Assembly (NCBI GenBank): GCA_045106295.1
Contig: JBGCEI010000061.1
Span: 1-14,733 of the forward strand
Reading direction: 5' to 3'
DNA length: 14,733 nucleotides
Origin: WTJX01 sp045106295
Lineage (GTDB): Bacteria > Bacteroidota > Bacteroidia > Cytophagales > JAAEPT01
Every line of letters starts with the position of its first letter. Position 1 is the stretch's first letter. Below are positions 13,794 through 14,733 of the stretch, piece by piece. The position numbers and the translations under genes were made by a program. The notes under the pieces were generated by a model. That model ran no database searches. It was not told where the DNA came from and saw only the letters and a program-made list of their open reading frames with translations.

Positions 13794-13859
13794 AAACCTT
13801 ACAGGTTTTATTTATTAAAAAATGTTATTAAAAACATACTTAACAAACCTGCAAGGTTT
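13794..13859. repeat. REP-like pair of AAACCT/AGGTTT hairpins
   Basis: Two hairpins with identical 6-bp arms, AAACCT-TAC-AGGTTT (13794-13808) and AAACCT-GCA-AGGTTT (13845-13859), are 36 bp apart. Read against each other in opposite orientation, the two 15-mers differ at one base (AAACCTTRCAGGTTT). Between them ATGTT-ATTAAA-AACAT (13822-13837) can also pair. This resembles a small REP/BIME-type intergenic element. It lies between gltX and the small protein gene and may also act as the gltX terminator. Confidence 0.7.
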
Positions 13860-13876
13860 TAAAACACCAGCAGAGT

Positions 13877-14733
13877 TTAGTTAACTACCGAGATAGTTTC
13901 TATTGCCTTCTCTAACCTTTCAATTACAATATCTTTACCAAGAAATTCTATCAACGGCATGAGATCAGGACCACCTGCTACACCAGTGATGGCAACACGT
14001 AACGGCTGCATAACTTTCCCCATCTTAATTCCTTTCGCTTCTAGCGTATCGTATAAGTGTTGTTTTATAGCATCTGCAGTGAAGTCTTCTAGTGTGGGTA
14101 ATGCTTGTGCAAAAGCACCTATTCCATCTACTACTTCTTGATTCCACTTCTTTTGAACTACCTTTTCATCGTACTGCTTTGGAGACTCAAAAAAGTAACC
14201 TGCTTCAGAATACAACTGATGGATAAACGTAACTCGCTCTTTCATCATTTCACAAACGGTAGGCAAGGTAGCTGCATCGTATGTAATGCCTTTCTCATCT
14301 AACTGGTCTGCTAAGAAAACAGCTAACTCTTCACCTGTCTTTTTACGTAAGTAGTGTTCGTTGAACCAGTTCAGTTTTTCTATATCAAACTTAGTTCCTG
14401 CTTTCCCTACTCTTTCTATTGAAAAAGCTTTGCATAACCCTTCTAAAGAAAAAATCTCTTCTTGCGTTCCTGGGTTCCACCCTAAAAAAGATAAGAAATT
14501 AGTCAATGCTTCTGGCAAGTAATCACTTTCTTTAAACCCTTTAGAAATGGCTTTTTCACCTTTGTCATTTGTAAACTCCCAGTTCAATGGAAAAACAGGA
14601 AAACCATATTTATCCGCATGACGTTTAGAAAGCTTTCCTTCACCGTTAGGATTTAAAATCAATGGCAAGTGAGCGAATTGAGGCATCCTATCTTCCCATT
14701 CTAAAAACTGATACAACAAGACATGTGCAGGAG
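13877..14733 (-). CDS. gltX: Glutamate--tRNA ligase, N-terminal part missing
   Basis: GltX is a class I synthetase that charges tRNA(Glu) with glutamate. The frame is open to the right edge; the last full codons before the edge read PAHVLLYQFLEWE, so the gene continues beyond the window. About 284 residues are visible out of the roughly 500 usual for the family; the Rossmann N-terminus with its HIGH motif is outside. The second ATP-binding motif is KLSKR at 33-37 of the visible part, followed by HADKYGFPVFP. LTNFLSFLGWNPG, then KLNWFNEHYLR, and the C-terminal LRVAITGVAGGPDLMPLIEFLGK region match the family's anticodon-binding half. It ends normally at TAA (13877-13879). The REP-like hairpin pair lies right after it. 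Confidence 0.96.
   Translation of the reverse strand, partial: PAHVLLYQFLEWEDRMPQFAHLPLILNPNGEGKLSKRHADKYGFPVFPLNWEFTNDKGEKAISKGFKESDYLPEALTNFLSFLGWNPGTQEEIFSLEGLCKAFSIERVGKAGTKFDIEKLNWFNEHYLRKKTGEELAVFLADQLDEKGITYDAATLPTVCEMMKERVTFIHQLYSEAGYFFESPKQYDEKVVQKKWNQEVVDGIGAFAQALPTLEDFTADAIKQHLYDTLEAKGIKMGKVMQPLRVAITGVAGGPDLMPLIEFLGKDIVIERLEKAIETISVVN

Noticed and set aside
13794..13859. CRISPR array
   Set aside because: Only two short units occur and each is self-complementary in opposite orientation; there are no regular spacers and no cas genes.
14717..14719. TTG as the start of gltX
   Set aside because: The same frame continues upstream to the window edge with family-typical residues (PAHVLLYQF), so the gene is cut, not started, here.

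Overview
The window (about 14.7 kb, AT-rich) looks like an ordinary stretch of chromosome from a member of the Bacteroidota (Bacteroidetes). The clues are: promoter elements of the TAnnTTTG type in front of several genes; no obvious Shine-Dalgarno sequences; a secreted PD40/carboxypeptidase-regulatory/OmpA fusion of a kind typical of the phylum; a DUF3108 secreted protein; the recF-DUF721 (DciA-like) pair; and AAACCT/AGGTTT intergenic hairpins. I cannot place it below phylum. I see no insertion sequence, prophage, CRISPR array, tRNA or rRNA.

Layout. 1-1766 (minus): truncated queA (tRNA queuosine synthesis) downstream of recA. 1767-2056: divergent intergenic region with a recA promoter candidate and a short palindrome. 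2057-5394 (plus): a secreted DUF3108 protein, then a tight cluster of PhoB-like response regulator, membrane histidine kinase with almost no extracytoplasmic part, and an RluA-type pseudouridine synthase that appears to start at TTG inside the kinase gene. The cluster ends at a perfect 44-bp palindrome (5390-5433), which also serves the convergent, exported YceI-domain gene (5454-6029, minus). 6318-7931 (plus): OmpA/PD40 outer-envelope protein. It converges with only 2 bp to spare on the minus-strand recF-DUF721 pair (9345 down to 7934).

9406-12953 (probably to 13393, plus): a compact run of pdhA (pyruvate dehydrogenase E1 alpha), a membrane-anchored TPR protein, ribH (lumazine synthase), lysC (aspartate kinase) and a 139-aa possible lipoprotein. 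Gaps are 3, 5, 9 and 20 bp, so this is very likely one transcript. It is driven from a TAAGTTTG element that sits between the divergent recF and pdhA genes. 13541-14733 (minus): a 69-aa lysine-rich protein of unknown function downstream of a gltX gene cut by the window edge, separated by a pair of REP-like hairpins.

The genes do not form one pathway: they cover DNA repair and replication (recA, recF, DciA-like), tRNA and RNA modification and charging (queA, RluA family, gltX), envelope biology and central metabolism. I found no convincing undescribed system. The points most worth a second look are the E1 alpha gene separated from E1 beta/E2, the TTG-started pseudouridine synthase, the REP-like hairpin pair and the small protein beside gltX.
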